Shown: positions 1 through 9,049 of the stretch, piece after piece
How the letters are laid out: each line of letters opens with the position of its first letter
Numbering within the stretch: position 1 is the stretch's first letter
NCBI GenBank assembly: GCA_027490145.1
Contig: JAIXYQ010000015.1
Span: 186,001 to 250,000 of the forward strand
Reading direction: 5' to 3'
Source: Planctomycetaceae bacterium
GTDB taxonomy: Bacteria; Planctomycetota; Phycisphaerae; Phycisphaerales; SM1A02
Length of the DNA: 64,000 bases
Notes under the pieces: model-generated
What the model saw: only the letters and a program-made list of their open reading frames with translations
Told to the model about the DNA's origin: nothing
Databases searched by the model: none
Position numbers and translations under genes: made by a program

Positions 1-1
1 C

Positions 2-109
2 ATCTTCGCCGCGGGGTTCATGCTCGAACTGCTCAGCGAGGCCAACAACACCGTCGGTGGCGTGAAGCCGTACCTGGTCCGCAGCGTGCGTCAGGGCCAC
101 GCGGGGTAG
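2..109 (+). CDS. 3' end of an unidentified protein (partial)
   Basis: An open frame enters from the left edge and ends at a TAG at 107-109, giving the last 35 residues of a protein that ends VRQGHAG. The codons have the strong G/C third-position bias of this genome. The tail begins with a short hydrophobic stretch (IFAAGFMLELL) followed by a basic end. I do not recognise the family from this fragment. The next gene starts about 74 bases downstream on the same strand. Confidence 0.5.
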   Translation: MFAAGFMLELLSEANNTVGGVKPYLVRSVRQGHAG

Positions 110-182
110 CTCGGTCCGGGCGTTGCGGATCGCCTCATCGCTTGCCGCGCACCCACGCCCTGCGTTACCGTTCCCGCCCTCC

Positions 183-1277
183 ATGTCCTCGCTCTTCGAT
201 GCCCTGCAGATCGGTCGCCTCACGCTCCCCAACCGCGTCGTGATGGCACCGCTCACGCGCTGCCGCGCTGCGCAGCCGGGTGACGTGCCCACGCCGCTGA
301 TGGCCGAGTACTACGCCCAGCGCGCGAGCGCGGGCCTGATCATCAGCGAAGCCACCTGGATCGAACCGCAGGCCAAGGGCTACCTGTGGACGCCGGGCAT
401 CGTCACCGCGGCGCAGCGCGATGGCTGGCGCAAGGTCACCGATGCCGTGCATGCGGCAGGGGGGCGCATCATCTGCCAGCTCTGGCACGTCGGGCGCGTC
501 TCGCACGCGAGCGTGCTGCCCCAGGGGATGGTCCCGGTCAGCAGCATGGCCACCGAGCACGATGCGCACACCTTCGCGCTCGATGCGGAAGGCAAGCCCG
601 GCCGTGTGCCATGCACGCCATGCCGCGCACTGGCCTTCGAGGAAGTCCTTGCGCTGCCGCGGACGTATGCGCTCGCCGCCGGCCAGGCGATCGATGCCGG
701 CTTCGATGGCGTCGAGATCCATGCCGCCAACGGCTACCTGCTGGAACAGTTCATGAACGGCGTGCTCAACACGCGCGACGATGCCTACGGCGGCTCGATC
801 GAGAACCGCTGCCGGCTGGTGCTGCAGGTCGTCGAGGAAGTCGCCCGCATGATCGGCGGCGATCGGACCGGCATCCGGCTGTCGCCGCATGGTCAGGGGA
901 TCGGGCCGCGTCCGGATCCCGAGTGGGAGCCGCTGGCCCTGCGGCTCATGCGCAACCTTGCGGCACGCCGCGTCGCGTTCGTGCACATCAACGACCACAC
1001 TTCGAAGACGGTCGAAAGCCCGCACCGCGAACTCTGGCGCGCCATGCGCCGGGAGTTCGGTGGACCGTTCATGGTCTGCGGCGGCTACACCCGCGAGACC
1101 GCCGAGCGCGAACTCGCCGAGGGCGTGGCTGATGCGGTCGTCTTCGGCAAGCCGTTCATCTCGAACCCCGACCTGGTGGACCGCCTGCGTGCCGGCGCGC
1201 CGCTGGCGCCGTGGGACCAGGCCACCTTCTACGGCGGCGACCACCGCGGCTACACGGATTACCCGCGGGCGACGTGA
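183..1277 (+). CDS. Old yellow enzyme family alkene reductase (NemA-like)
   Basis: This is an FMN-dependent ene-reductase of the N-ethylmaleimide reductase type, which reduces activated C=C bonds with NAD(P)H in the cytoplasm. From the ATG at 183 the protein is 364 aa, the usual length of NemA. It starts like the family (LFDALQIGRLTLPNRVVMAP). It has the LWHVGRVSH segment, the HAANGYLLEQF segment with the His-x-x-Asn pair that binds the substrate carbonyl, YGGSIENR, and a C-terminal FMN-phosphate region (GGYTRETAE...VVFGKPFISNPDL). An in-frame upstream ATG at 123 would add 20 residues, but homology begins at 183. It appears to be a single-gene unit. Confidence 0.93.
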   Translation: MSSLFDALQIGRLTLPNRVVMAPLTRCRAAQPGDVPTPLMAEYYAQRASAGLIISEATWIEPQAKGYLWTPGIVTAAQRDGWRKVTDAVHAAGGRIICQLWHVGRVSHASVLPQGMVPVSSMATEHDAHTFALDAEGKPGRVPCTPCRALAFEEVLALPRTYALAAGQAIDAGFDGVEIHAANGYLLEQFMNGVLNTRDDAYGGSIENRCRLVLQVVEEVARMIGGDRTGIRLSPHGQGIGPRPDPEWEPLALRLMRNLAARRVAFVHINDHTSKTVESPHRELWRAMRREFGGPFMVCGGYTRETAERELAEGVADAVVFGKPFISNPDLVDRLRAGAPLAPWDQATFYGGDHRGYTDYPRAT

Positions 1278-1376
1278 CGCCGCCGGGACTCCCTGACGGC
1301 TCGTCTCGCATGTCGAGGCGGTCCTGCCCGAGCGGTGCTGGGCGATTGGAGCCCTGCCCGGAGCTACGCTGCCTCC

Positions 1377-3806
1377 ATGCTCGACCTGTGCCGATGCCTC
1401 GCGCTCCTGATCGTTCCCGCCCTGATGTCGATCGCGACGCCCGCCGTCGCCGATGCGCCCGCACCCGGCTGCGCGAAGGCGCTTGAGCTGGCCGGCCCCA
1501 ACCGCGGCGAGCTCGAGTCGGCGCTCGCGCAATCGAGCGCTGCGCTCAGGCCGCACCTTGAGTGGCTGATCGCCCACATGCCCGAGGCCGACCTGCGCAG
1601 CATCAAGGGCGCCTTCCTCGTCGAGGATGCCCAGCAGGCGCTGGATGCTTGGCAATCGTCGCCCTGGCGGGCGCAGATCAGCGAGGAGATCTTCCGCGAC
1701 GCGATCCTGCCCTACGCCAGCGTGGATGAGTCCCGCGAAGCCTGGCGCGCACGCCTGCGCGGGATCGCGCTGCCGCTCGTGGGTGACCGCACCGACCTCG
1801 CGGCCGCCGCCACCGCGATCAACCGCGGGCTGTGGCCGGTCGTCAAGGTGCAGTATTCGACCAAGCGCCGCAAGGCCAACCAGAGTCCCTCGGAATCCAT
1901 GGAGACCGGCCTTGCGTCGTGCACCGGACTGAGCATCCTGCTCATCGATGCGTGCCGCAGCGTCGGCATTCCGGCGCGCTTCGTGGGCGTGCCGATGTGG
2001 ATGGATGGCTCCGGCAACCACTCGTGGGTCGAGATCTGGGATGGGAGCGCCTGGCGCTTCACCGGTGCGGCCGAGGCGACCGGCGAATCACTCGACCAAG
2101 GCTGGTTCACCGCGCGTGCGGCGGAACAGCGCAGCGACGATGCCAAGCACGGCATCTACGCGGTCACCTGGCAACCGTCGCCGCTCGCGTTCCCGATGGT
2201 GTGGAGCAAGGATGGACCCGTCTCCCGCGCACGCGACGTGACCGATCGCTACCGCACGCTCGGCACGGCCACGCCGTCCGACCGGGTGCGCGTGTACATC
2301 AGCGTCGTGCGCGACGGGCAGCGCACGACCGAAGCGGCGGTCGTCACGGACGCGACCGGGCGCGAACTCGGCCGCGGCACGACCAAGGACGAGCGCTTCG
2401 ATGCCAACGACCACCTGTCGGTGCTCGCCATCCCCGGCTCGACCGTCACGATCACGATCAACGGCGGCGAGGCCTCGATGACCACCACGGCCTCCACCGA
2501 CCCCACCACGGCGCGTTTCGTGCTCGCCGGCCGTGGGCCCGCGGTCGCACCGGGCGCCATGCGCGGTGACGATGCGCCGTCCACGTCGAAGCCGGCGCCC
2601 AAGCCCGGTTCGAAGGCCGCGTCGAAGGGGCCTTCCGGCAAGGCCGTCACGAAGGCTGCGGCGGAAAAGCTCGAGGGCTCCCTGTGGAAGGCGTATGCCG
2701 CGAAGCACACCAAGGCAGCCAAGGCTGAACTCGAGTCGGGTGCGATCACCGCCGACGGCGTGACGATGCCGATCTGGTTCACGATCAACGGCGACCAGCC
2801 CGAAGGCGGCCGCAGCCTCTGGATCAGCATGCACGGCGGCGGCGGAGCGCCCAAGGAGGTCAACGACCAGCAGTGGCAGAACCAGAAGCGCCTCTACGAC
2901 TTCCCCGACAAGGGCTTCGTCGCGGGAGAGGGTGTGTACGTGGCGCCGCGCGCGCCGACCGACACCTGGAACCTCTGGCACCAGGGCCACATCGATGCGC
3001 TCTTCGCGAAGTTGATCTGCGACATGATCCTGGTGCACGACGTGAACCCCGATCGCGTCTACATCACCGGCTACAGCGCAGGCGGCGACGGTACCTACCA
3101 GCTTGCACCGCGGATGGCCGACTGGTTCGCCGGTGCCGGCATGATGGCCGGGCACCCCAACGAGACCCAGCCCGACGGCCTGCGCAACCTGGCGTTTACG
3201 CTGCACATGGGCGGCAACGACGGCAACTTCAACCGCAACGGCATCGCGCGTGAGTGGTCGGTCAAGCTCGATGAGCTGGCCGCCAAGGACCCCGGCGGTT
3301 ACCCGCATTTCGTCAAGGTGCACGAGGGCAAGGGGCACTGGATGGACCGTGCCGATGCCGAGGGCATCGTGTGGATGGCCAAGCACGCGCGCGTCGATCG
3401 CCCGACGAAGATCGTCTGGCTCCAGGACGACGTCACGCACGACCGCTTCTACTGGCTCAAGGTGAGCCAGCCCAAGGCCGGCAGCCGCGTGGTCGCGAGC
3501 CGTTCGGGCAACACGATCACGATCGATTCGTGGCGCGACCTCGATGCTCTCACGGTCCGTCTCGATGACTCGATGGTGGACCTCGATCAACCCGTGGTGA
3601 TCCGCACGCCCGACGCCGTGCTCTTCCAAGGCACCGTCAGCCGCAGCCGCAAGGTGATGGAGGCCACGCTGGCCGAACGCGGCGACCCGAAGGGGATCTA
3701 CGCCGCCGAGGTCACGGTGACGCTGCCGTCGTCTTCGTCGGCGGCGCCTGCTTCCCCGGCCGACGCCCCCGCACCGCCCGCGGCCCCGGCACAGAAGGCG
3801 CCCTGA
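1377..3806 (+). CDS. Secreted transglutaminase-like / alpha-beta-hydrolase fusion protein
   Basis: A two-domain exported protein of 809 aa. An N-terminal signal peptide (CLALLIVPALMSIATPAVADA) is followed by a transglutaminase-like domain with a candidate Cys near residue 182 (LASCTGLSILLIDACRS) and His near 215 (GNHSWVEIWDG). A Lys/Ala/Pro-rich linker (about residues 395-430) leads to an alpha/beta-hydrolase of the esterase/PHB-depolymerase type. That domain has an oxyanion-like HGGGG motif, the nucleophile elbow GYSAGG (Ser about 567), an MGGNDGNF acid loop and a KGHWM His. I chose the ATG at 1377 because the signal peptide starts there; an in-frame start at 1335 would put 14 polar residues ahead of it. 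The substrate is unknown. The pairing suggests peptide or ester bond processing outside the cytoplasm (inference). Confidence 0.8.
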   Translation: MLDLCRCLALLIVPALMSIATPAVADAPAPGCAKALELAGPNRGELESALAQSSAALRPHLEWLIAHMPEADLRSIKGAFLVEDAQQALDAWQSSPWRAQISEEIFRDAILPYASVDESREAWRARLRGIALPLVGDRTDLAAAATAINRGLWPVVKVQYSTKRRKANQSPSESMETGLASCTGLSILLIDACRSVGIPARFVGVPMWMDGSGNHSWVEIWDGSAWRFTGAAEATGESLDQGWFTARAAEQRSDDAKHGIYAVTWQPSPLAFPMVWSKDGPVSRARDVTDRYRTLGTATPSDRVRVYISVVRDGQRTTEAAVVTDATGRELGRGTTKDERFDANDHLSVLAIPGSTVTITINGGEASMTTTASTDPTTARFVLAGRGPAVAPGAMRGDDAPSTSKPAPKPGSKAASKGPSGKAVTKAAAEKLEGSLWKAYAAKHTKAAKAELESGAITADGVTMPIWFTINGDQPEGGRSLWISMHGGGGAPKEVNDQQWQNQKRLYDFPDKGFVAGEGVYVAPRAPTDTWNLWHQGHIDALFAKLICDMILVHDVNPDRVYITGYSAGGDGTYQLAPRMADWFAGAGMMAGHPNETQPDGLRNLAFTLHMGGNDGNFNRNGIAREWSVKLDELAAKDPGGYPHFVKVHEGKGHWMDRADAEGIVWMAKHARVDRPTKIVWLQDDVTHDRFYWLKVSQPKAGSRVVASRSGNTITIDSWRDLDALTVRLDDSMVDLDQPVVIRTPDAVLFQGTVSRSRKVMEATLAERGDPKGIYAAEVTVTLPSSSSAAPASPADAPAPPAAPAQKAP

Positions 3807-3921
3807 GCCGGTTGAGGCTCATTGCTTATCGACAGTCCGGAGTCCGGCTCCAGTGGGTTTCCGCTGGGGCGCCGGGTGGGCGTCGGCCTACACTTGGAGG
3901 TCCTCCAAGGAGACCACGATC

Positions 3922-5154
3922 GTGAACCCAGCCATCATGACCGAAGCCGCCGCCGCGACCACCAACGCCACCTTCACCGCCGCCGAGAAGGCGAAGCTCG
4001 AGGCCGACGTCGAGGCCTACTGCCAGGAGATCCGCCCGATCGAGGAGATCGCGTACCTGGAGCGCCGCTTCAACCCGGCGATCAGCGAACTCGGCCTGAA
4101 GCACAACCTGCTCGGCATGAGCATGCCCAAGCAGTACGGCGGCCGCGGCGCGGACAGCCTGACCTACACGCGTGCGCTCGTGCGCATCAACAAGGAAGGC
4201 ACCGGCGTGCGCACGTTCTTCAGCGGCCACACCTCGATCGGCCAGTTTCCGATCCTGAAGTACGGCACCGAGGAGCAGAAGCAGCGCTACCTGCCCCGGT
4301 CGTGCCGCGGTGAATGCACGCTGGCGTTCGGCCTGACCGAGCCCGAGGCCGGCTCGAACCCGCTGGAGGGCACCTGCACCTACCGCCGTGAGGGTGACAA
4401 GCTCATCATGAACGGCGTCAAGTACCTGATCTCCAACGGCTCGGTCGCCGATGCGGTGATCGTGTTCGCGTTCCCCGAGGGCGCGACCGGTGCCGACCGC
4501 CGCATGAGCGCGATCATCGTGGACACCGCCGGCGACACCTTCGAGAAGGAACAGCTCCACTCGAAGCCCGGCATGTACACCAGCGACACCGCGATGTTCC
4601 AGATGAACGACCACCCGGTCGATGGCCGCAACATGCTGGGCAAGGAGGGCGAAGGCTTCCGCATCGCCATGCACACCCTGGTCTCCGGCCGCCTGAGCGT
4701 GGCCGCGGGTTGCCTGGGCACGATCGAGGACCTGCTCGATGAGTGCGTGCGCTACTGCAAGGAGCGCCACCAGCACGGCAAGGAAATCGGCAAGCACCAG
4801 CTCGTGCAGGATCACCTGGCGCGCATCGAGATCATGCGCGCGACCAGCGACGCCGTCATCGAGCGCGCTGCGATCGCGAAGCAGGTCAGCGACGAGAACC
4901 CCGGCAACAAGGAACTCCTCGGCAAGGCCGACTTCCTCGTGGCGCAGGCGAAGTACTGGGCGAGCAACGCCGCCTGGGAAGCCGCCGACCGCGCCGTGCA
5001 GATCTTCGGTGGCCGCGGCTGGAGCGAGCTCTACCGCCCGTTCCGCCACCTGCAGGACGTGCGCGTGTGCCGCATCTACGAAGGCACCGACGAAGTCATG
5101 AAGCTCAAGTTCGGCGCCGCGCTGCTCGGCAAGGACTTCGAAGCCTTCAAGTGA
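3922..5154 (+). CDS. Acyl-CoA dehydrogenase
   Basis: A FAD-dependent acyl-CoA dehydrogenase that would oxidise an acyl-CoA to the 2,3-enoyl-CoA and pass electrons to ETF. At 410 aa it has the usual family length. Visible landmarks are the TEPEAGSNP flavin/substrate loop in the middle domain, GEGFRIAMHTL, the helical C-terminal domain with QIFGGRGW, and RIYEGTDEVMKLKFG, whose Glu is the position of the catalytic base in medium-chain enzymes. I start at the GTG at 3922 because AAGGAG (3907-3912) lies 9 bases upstream; an ATG at 3937 is too far from it and the open frame before 3922 is not family-like. The substrate chain length cannot be read from the sequence. Confidence 0.9.
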   Translation: MNPAIMTEAAAATTNATFTAAEKAKLEADVEAYCQEIRPIEEIAYLERRFNPAISELGLKHNLLGMSMPKQYGGRGADSLTYTRALVRINKEGTGVRTFFSGHTSIGQFPILKYGTEEQKQRYLPRSCRGECTLAFGLTEPEAGSNPLEGTCTYRREGDKLIMNGVKYLISNGSVADAVIVFAFPEGATGADRRMSAIIVDTAGDTFEKEQLHSKPGMYTSDTAMFQMNDHPVDGRNMLGKEGEGFRIAMHTLVSGRLSVAAGCLGTIEDLLDECVRYCKERHQHGKEIGKHQLVQDHLARIEIMRATSDAVIERAAIAKQVSDENPGNKELLGKADFLVAQAKYWASNAAWEAADRAVQIFGGRGWSELYRPFRHLQDVRVCRIYEGTDEVMKLKFGAALLGKDFEAFK

Positions 5155-5195
5155 TCCGCGCCGGTCGCTCGACCGACCACCACAGCAGTCCACGC

Positions 5196-5229
5196 GGGCC
5201 CCGTTCGACGGGGCCCGTTGTGTTGGTGG
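5196..5229 (+). terminator. Terminator-like GC hairpin, copy 1
   Basis: GGGCCCC and GGGGCCC arms with a short TTCGA-type loop occupy 5196-5216, followed by GTTGTGTTGGTGG. It lies 41 bases after the acyl-CoA dehydrogenase stop, between two convergent genes, where a transcription terminator is expected. The T-rich tail is weak. A near-identical copy follows 51 bases further on. Confidence 0.6.
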
Positions 5230-5246
5230 GTCCCAGCACTTCACGT

Positions 5247-5280
5247 GGGGCCCGTTCGATGGGGCCCGTTGTGTTGGTGG
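5247..5280 (+). terminator. Terminator-like GC hairpin, copy 2 (tandem duplicate)
   Basis: GGGCCC arms around a GTTCGATG loop (5248-5267) and the same GTTGTGTTGGTGG tail as the first copy. The two units are direct repeats with a 51-base period. The duplicate sits 46 bases from the 3' end of the convergent minus-strand gene, so the two may act as back-to-back terminators. Confidence 0.55.
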
Positions 5281-5325
5281 ATGTGGCGCCTCGGGAGGCG
5301 GGCTTCGCTCGGCGAAATCAGCGCG

Positions 5326-7743
5326 TCACGGCACACACGGCCCGAACGCCGTCAGCATCAGGCCGAGGTCCGCGCCGTTGGTGATGCCATCGCCGTTGAG
5401 GTCGCCAAGTGCGGTCAGTTCCCACGCGCCGAGCAGCAGCCCAAGGTCCGCGCCGTTGACGAGCCCGTCGCCCGTCAGATCGGCGTCGCACGTGGCAGCC
5501 GGCAGGTCGCCGATCACGCTGAAGCCGGTCGCGTGCAACGCCACGATCACGTCTCTGCCGTCGGCAAGCGACACGATGTCCTGCGTCACCGGGTACGCGT
5601 TGCCCATGCGCCATTGGCCGCCGGTCCGCTCCATCGTGCGCACGAGCGAGGTGCCGGAATACACGATGCGGTCGGCACTCATCGCCACGCGCGAAGCCTG
5701 CTGCGCGTTCATCGTTTCGACCCAGGTCCCGCCCGCGCCGGGTTCCCATGCGTTGAGTGGGAAGTTGCCGGCCACCGCGACGGTCGAGCCGCTGACTGCT
5801 GCCGCCAAGGGCAGCACCGCTGCGGGAACCACAGCGCCCTCGGTCCAGGTGCTGCCGGTGCGCTCGAACGTCGAGACCCAGGACTTCGACGTCCCCACCG
5901 CGAGTCGATCGCCCGAGAGCGACACGAAGCGGCCGACGCGCGCGTTGGCCGTCTGCGGGTTCTGCAGCAACTGGGCCTCCACAGCCCAGCCACCGGCCGA
6001 GCGCCGGTACAGGTCGACGCGGCCAGCCTCGAGGGTCACGCCGTTGGTGGCGTTGGGCTCGCCCACGGCCAGCGTGTCGCCATCGAGCGCCAGCGTGTTG
6101 CGCCGCGACTGCGTCCCGACGAACGATGGCGTGTCGATGACCTGCTCCACGGACCATGAACTGCCCACGCGGTTGAAGACGACCACCGAGGTCGCATCGA
6201 CGGTGCGCGAAGCGATCCGCGTACCGCTCGCTGCGACCGCCAGACCGACCTGCCGACCATCGGGTGCGGCGAGCGTGGTCTCGAAGAACCACGCGCCGTT
6301 GACGGCGCGATAGACATCGACGCCGCCACCGGTTCCAGGGCAACCGATCGCCACGAAGCCATCGCCCACGGCCACGCCGCCGTTGGAGAACCCGCGCTCG
6401 ACCACGCCGATCTCGTCCGGCACGAACGTCGGCACGTCCGCATCGGGGCAGACATCCGGGTCGGGCTCACCCACCACCGCGGTGGCCAGGTACAGGTCGC
6501 CGCCGCAGGGGATCAGCCGGAACTCGCGCCCGGCGCCGGGCGCGCCGACGACGGTGCAGGCCGGCGGCGCAGCGCCCCAACTTCGCGCGACGAACCAGGT
6601 CGCGCTGGGCTCAGGGGTGCCCACGACTTCAAGCGTCACGCTCGCGCCGTCGGGGTTCAGGGTCATGGTCGGCGCGGCCAGCGCCGGCGCCGACGCAGGA
6701 ACGGCCGGCAACCGAATCGTGATCGCGTCACCCGAACCACGGCTGATCGACGCCGTGGACTCGATGGATCCGCCGCCGCTGATGATCGTCGTGCCGATGC
6801 CATCGGCGCCAAGGACGACGGCGCCGCTCGCACGCACCGCACCGCCGGCCACGTCGAGCGTGCCGCGCGACACCGGCAGGGTCGGCTGGCTCACATCGAC
6901 GCCACGCAGTGCCACGCTCAACGGGCCGCGGACATCGAGCACACCCGTCACGGTGGCCGCGCCCACGCCATGGTTGCCGACCCACGCAGGTCCGTTGACT
7001 CGAAGGTCGCTGATCCAGGCCGTACCGCTTGATGACGAGTTCTGCGCGATCATCAGCGATCCGCACGATGAGCCCGCGCCGATCCATGCGGTGCCGGTGC
7101 CGGACTTGCCGATCGTGAGCGTGTTCGTGACGTCGAGCGCGCCGCTGGGAGGTTGCGTGTCGGATGAGATCCCCAGCCCACTGAGCGTGCCTACACCGCT
7201 GGAGAGCACTCCCAGTTCGAGCGATCCCGCACGCAGCACGGTCGAGGCGCCGTGCTGGATCCACCCCGATCCCAAGATGCCCGCGCGGATGGAGCCATCG
7301 CACTCAAGCGTGGCGAGCGATGCAGTCAGCAGTTCCCCCTGCGTCTGCGAGCCCGTGCCGACATCGGTGGAGGTGCAGTTGATGAGCAGCGCAGCGGCGC
7401 TGCTGGAGAACGAGCACCGGGCAAGAGACCCGGGGGTCTCGCCCACGACGAGCCCAGCCGAGAACGCACTGCTCCAGCCCAGGTCCAGTGCGCCGGCACC
7501 AGTGAGCCAGGCGTTGCCGCGCTTCACGATCAGCCGCTGCGCGGGGCTGGTGGTGCCTGCGCCGGGCATGGTGACGGTCGACTGTCCAAGGACGTCGAAG
7601 ATCGCCGGAGTCTGTGCGGTGGGTACGCCGGCCGACCACTTGGCGGCGTTCGTCCAAGCGCCGCTCGAGCCGAGCCAGAGCGTGTCGGCGGCGAGTGCTG
7701 GCGCAGCCAGCAGCGTGGGCATGATCAGGGCAGCGTGCTTCAT
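5326..7743 (-). CDS. Secreted FG-GAP-like repeat protein with C-terminal dockerin-like tag
   Basis: An 805-aa exported protein. A signal peptide (MKHAALIMPTLLAAPALAA) is followed by an autotransporter-like Gly/Ser/Thr-rich repeat region (about residues 20-380). Then come beta-propeller-like FG-GAP style repeats (about 425-740) with the pattern 'LSGDRLAVG...VYxR...W'. Two Ca-binding dockerin-like repeats end the protein (DLTGDGLVNGADLG and DLNGDGITNGADLG). The start at 7743 has GGGAG upstream. A second in-frame ATG at 7773 would add MKHTTTGSLS, and the frame is open far upstream only as an artefact of overlap with the next gene. The tag resembles that of the protein at 60946-62688. It is probably surface-attached or released; the ligand is unknown. 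Confidence 0.75.
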   Translation of the reverse strand: MKHAALIMPTLLAAPALAADTLWLGSSGAWTNAAKWSAGVPTAQTPAIFDVLGQSTVTMPGAGTTSPAQRLIVKRGNAWLTGAGALDLGWSSAFSAGLVVGETPGSLARCSFSSSAAALLINCTSTDVGTGSQTQGELLTASLATLECDGSIRAGILGSGWIQHGASTVLRAGSLELGVLSSGVGTLSGLGISSDTQPPSGALDVTNTLTIGKSGTGTAWIGAGSSCGSLMIAQNSSSSGTAWISDLRVNGPAWVGNHGVGAATVTGVLDVRGPLSVALRGVDVSQPTLPVSRGTLDVAGGAVRASGAVVLGADGIGTTIISGGGSIESTASISRGSGDAITIRLPAVPASAPALAAPTMTLNPDGASVTLEVVGTPEPSATWFVARSWGAAPPACTVVGAPGAGREFRLIPCGGDLYLATAVVGEPDPDVCPDADVPTFVPDEIGVVERGFSNGGVAVGDGFVAIGCPGTGGGVDVYRAVNGAWFFETTLAAPDGRQVGLAVAASGTRIASRTVDATSVVVFNRVGSSWSVEQVIDTPSFVGTQSRRNTLALDGDTLAVGEPNATNGVTLEAGRVDLYRRSAGGWAVEAQLLQNPQTANARVGRFVSLSGDRLAVGTSKSWVSTFERTGSTWTEGAVVPAAVLPLAAAVSGSTVAVAGNFPLNAWEPGAGGTWVETMNAQQASRVAMSADRIVYSGTSLVRTMERTGGQWRMGNAYPVTQDIVSLADGRDVIVALHATGFSVIGDLPAATCDADLTGDGLVNGADLGLLLGAWELTALGDLNGDGITNGADLGLMLTAFGPCVP

Positions 7744-7781
7744 GGAGAGGCTCCCAGTCGTGGTGTGCTTCATGGTGGTGC

Positions 7782-8852
7782 TCACTGCGGGGTGAGGACA
7801 TCGCGACCGAGGATGCCGCCGGTCGTCAGCACCGAGTGGCTCGTGCGTGAACCATCGATCGACTGGGCGCCGAGGTAACCATCCTGCCCGAAGGGCGTAT
7901 CGCGGCTCCACAGGCCATCGAGGCCGCGCTTGATGAGCGATGCGTCGTCCGCGATGGCCTTGGCGTTGGAGATCGTCCAGACGTGGCCGTCGTAGAAGAG
8001 TGCGACCGGCGTGGCCGAGGCCGACGCGTTGTAGGCGTAGGTCGTCGGAGTCGGGCCAAAGCTGCCCATCGGTGGCCTGCCGCCCTGGCACCAGTTGTGT
8101 TCGAGCACCAGGGTCTTCAGCTCAGGGTGGGCCGCCCCAAACAGAGCCTGGCGGCGGTACGCGTCGGCGAAGGATGACGGCGACCGGAAGCCGCCTTGCG
8201 AGGGAGCCCGGAAGACCTGCGGATCCCACATCGCGGAGCTCGCCATGGCGTAGCTGCTTGGTGGGAGCGTTGGGTTGGAGAACACGAACTCACCCGGGTA
8301 GTCGAAGTTCGGCGCCGCTGCGCGGTAGGCCGATCGATCGTTCGGTGCCCAGTAGGTCGGATCCCAGAAGCGCCCGTTGAGGTAGTTGTGGAGCGAGCGG
8401 ACGTTCATGAGGCGCCACGCGCCGAAGGCAGCGTCGGTGGTACTGAAGTCCATGGGTTGGTACAGCGGCCAGTTACCGCAGTTCCCCGGATAGCTCGGCG
8501 GACATGCGGGCCCGTTGAGCCAGTATGCCCAGGTGCCGCCGGACATGTCCATGCCCAGGATGACCTGCGGCGGGCACTCGAGCGCCAGGTACTGGCTGCA
8601 GTTCCCGCCGGTCAGGCCGAACTCGGTCTTGTGGGTGCACCACTGCAGACCGTTGTGGTCCATGGCGTAGAGCGCGTGCGCGGCGCCGAGCTGCATGGAG
8701 TTGGCCATCGAGACGGCCGTGCCGCTGGCTGGGCGCAAGGCGCTGGCGGTGGCCGAGACCACACCGATCAGCATGGTGGCAGAGCCAACCGTGACAGCAA
8801 CATCCATGATGGTCATGGCGCGTCGAGAACCGATGTGAGCGGCGTGGGGCAT
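7782..8852 (-). CDS. Prepilin-like (type II secretion pseudopilin-type) protein
   Basis: A 356-aa protein with a short basic leader and one N-terminal hydrophobic helix (RRAMTIMDVAVTVGSATMLI), the layout of a type IV prepilin or pseudopilin. The normal G|FTLIE cleavage site is altered here: MTIMD, with Asp where Glu5 is expected. The C-terminal part has LFYDGHVWTISNA, reminiscent of the H-x9-DG motif in planctomycete prepilin-like (DUF1559) proteins. The body is rich in aromatic residues, Asn and Gly. The dockerin-tagged gene follows 38 bases downstream on the same strand, so the two probably form one transcript. The function is inferred only from the family. Confidence 0.65.
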   Translation of the reverse strand: MPHAAHIGSRRAMTIMDVAVTVGSATMLIGVVSATASALRPASGTAVSMANSMQLGAAHALYAMDHNGLQWCTHKTEFGLTGGNCSQYLALECPPQVILGMDMSGGTWAYWLNGPACPPSYPGNCGNWPLYQPMDFSTTDAAFGAWRLMNVRSLHNYLNGRFWDPTYWAPNDRSAYRAAAPNFDYPGEFVFSNPTLPPSSYAMASSAMWDPQVFRAPSQGGFRSPSSFADAYRRQALFGAAHPELKTLVLEHNWCQGGRPPMGSFGPTPTTYAYNASASATPVALFYDGHVWTISNAKAIADDASLIKRGLDGLWSRDTPFGQDGYLGAQSIDGSRTSHSVLTTGGILGRDVLTPQ

Positions 8853-9049
8853 GGAGCGAACTCCGATCCAAGATGTGCGGCGCTACGACCCGGGGCGCCG
8901 CGAGGGGCAGAGGTGGTCCGATCGACGACGACCGGAGGCCTCAGGAGTGTGACCCGACCGGGTGGCAGGGTCAAGGGTGGATCCGGAGATTTACTCGATG
9001 ATCACGACGAACCGACGTGCCGCCGGGCTGCGCGCGCTCGAGGGCCCCC

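Noticed and set aside
165-2021. 618-aa minus-strand frame opposite the ene-reductase and transglutaminase genes
   Set aside because: The reverse-strand reading of two well-supported genes; residues are HRR-rich with no recognisable domain.
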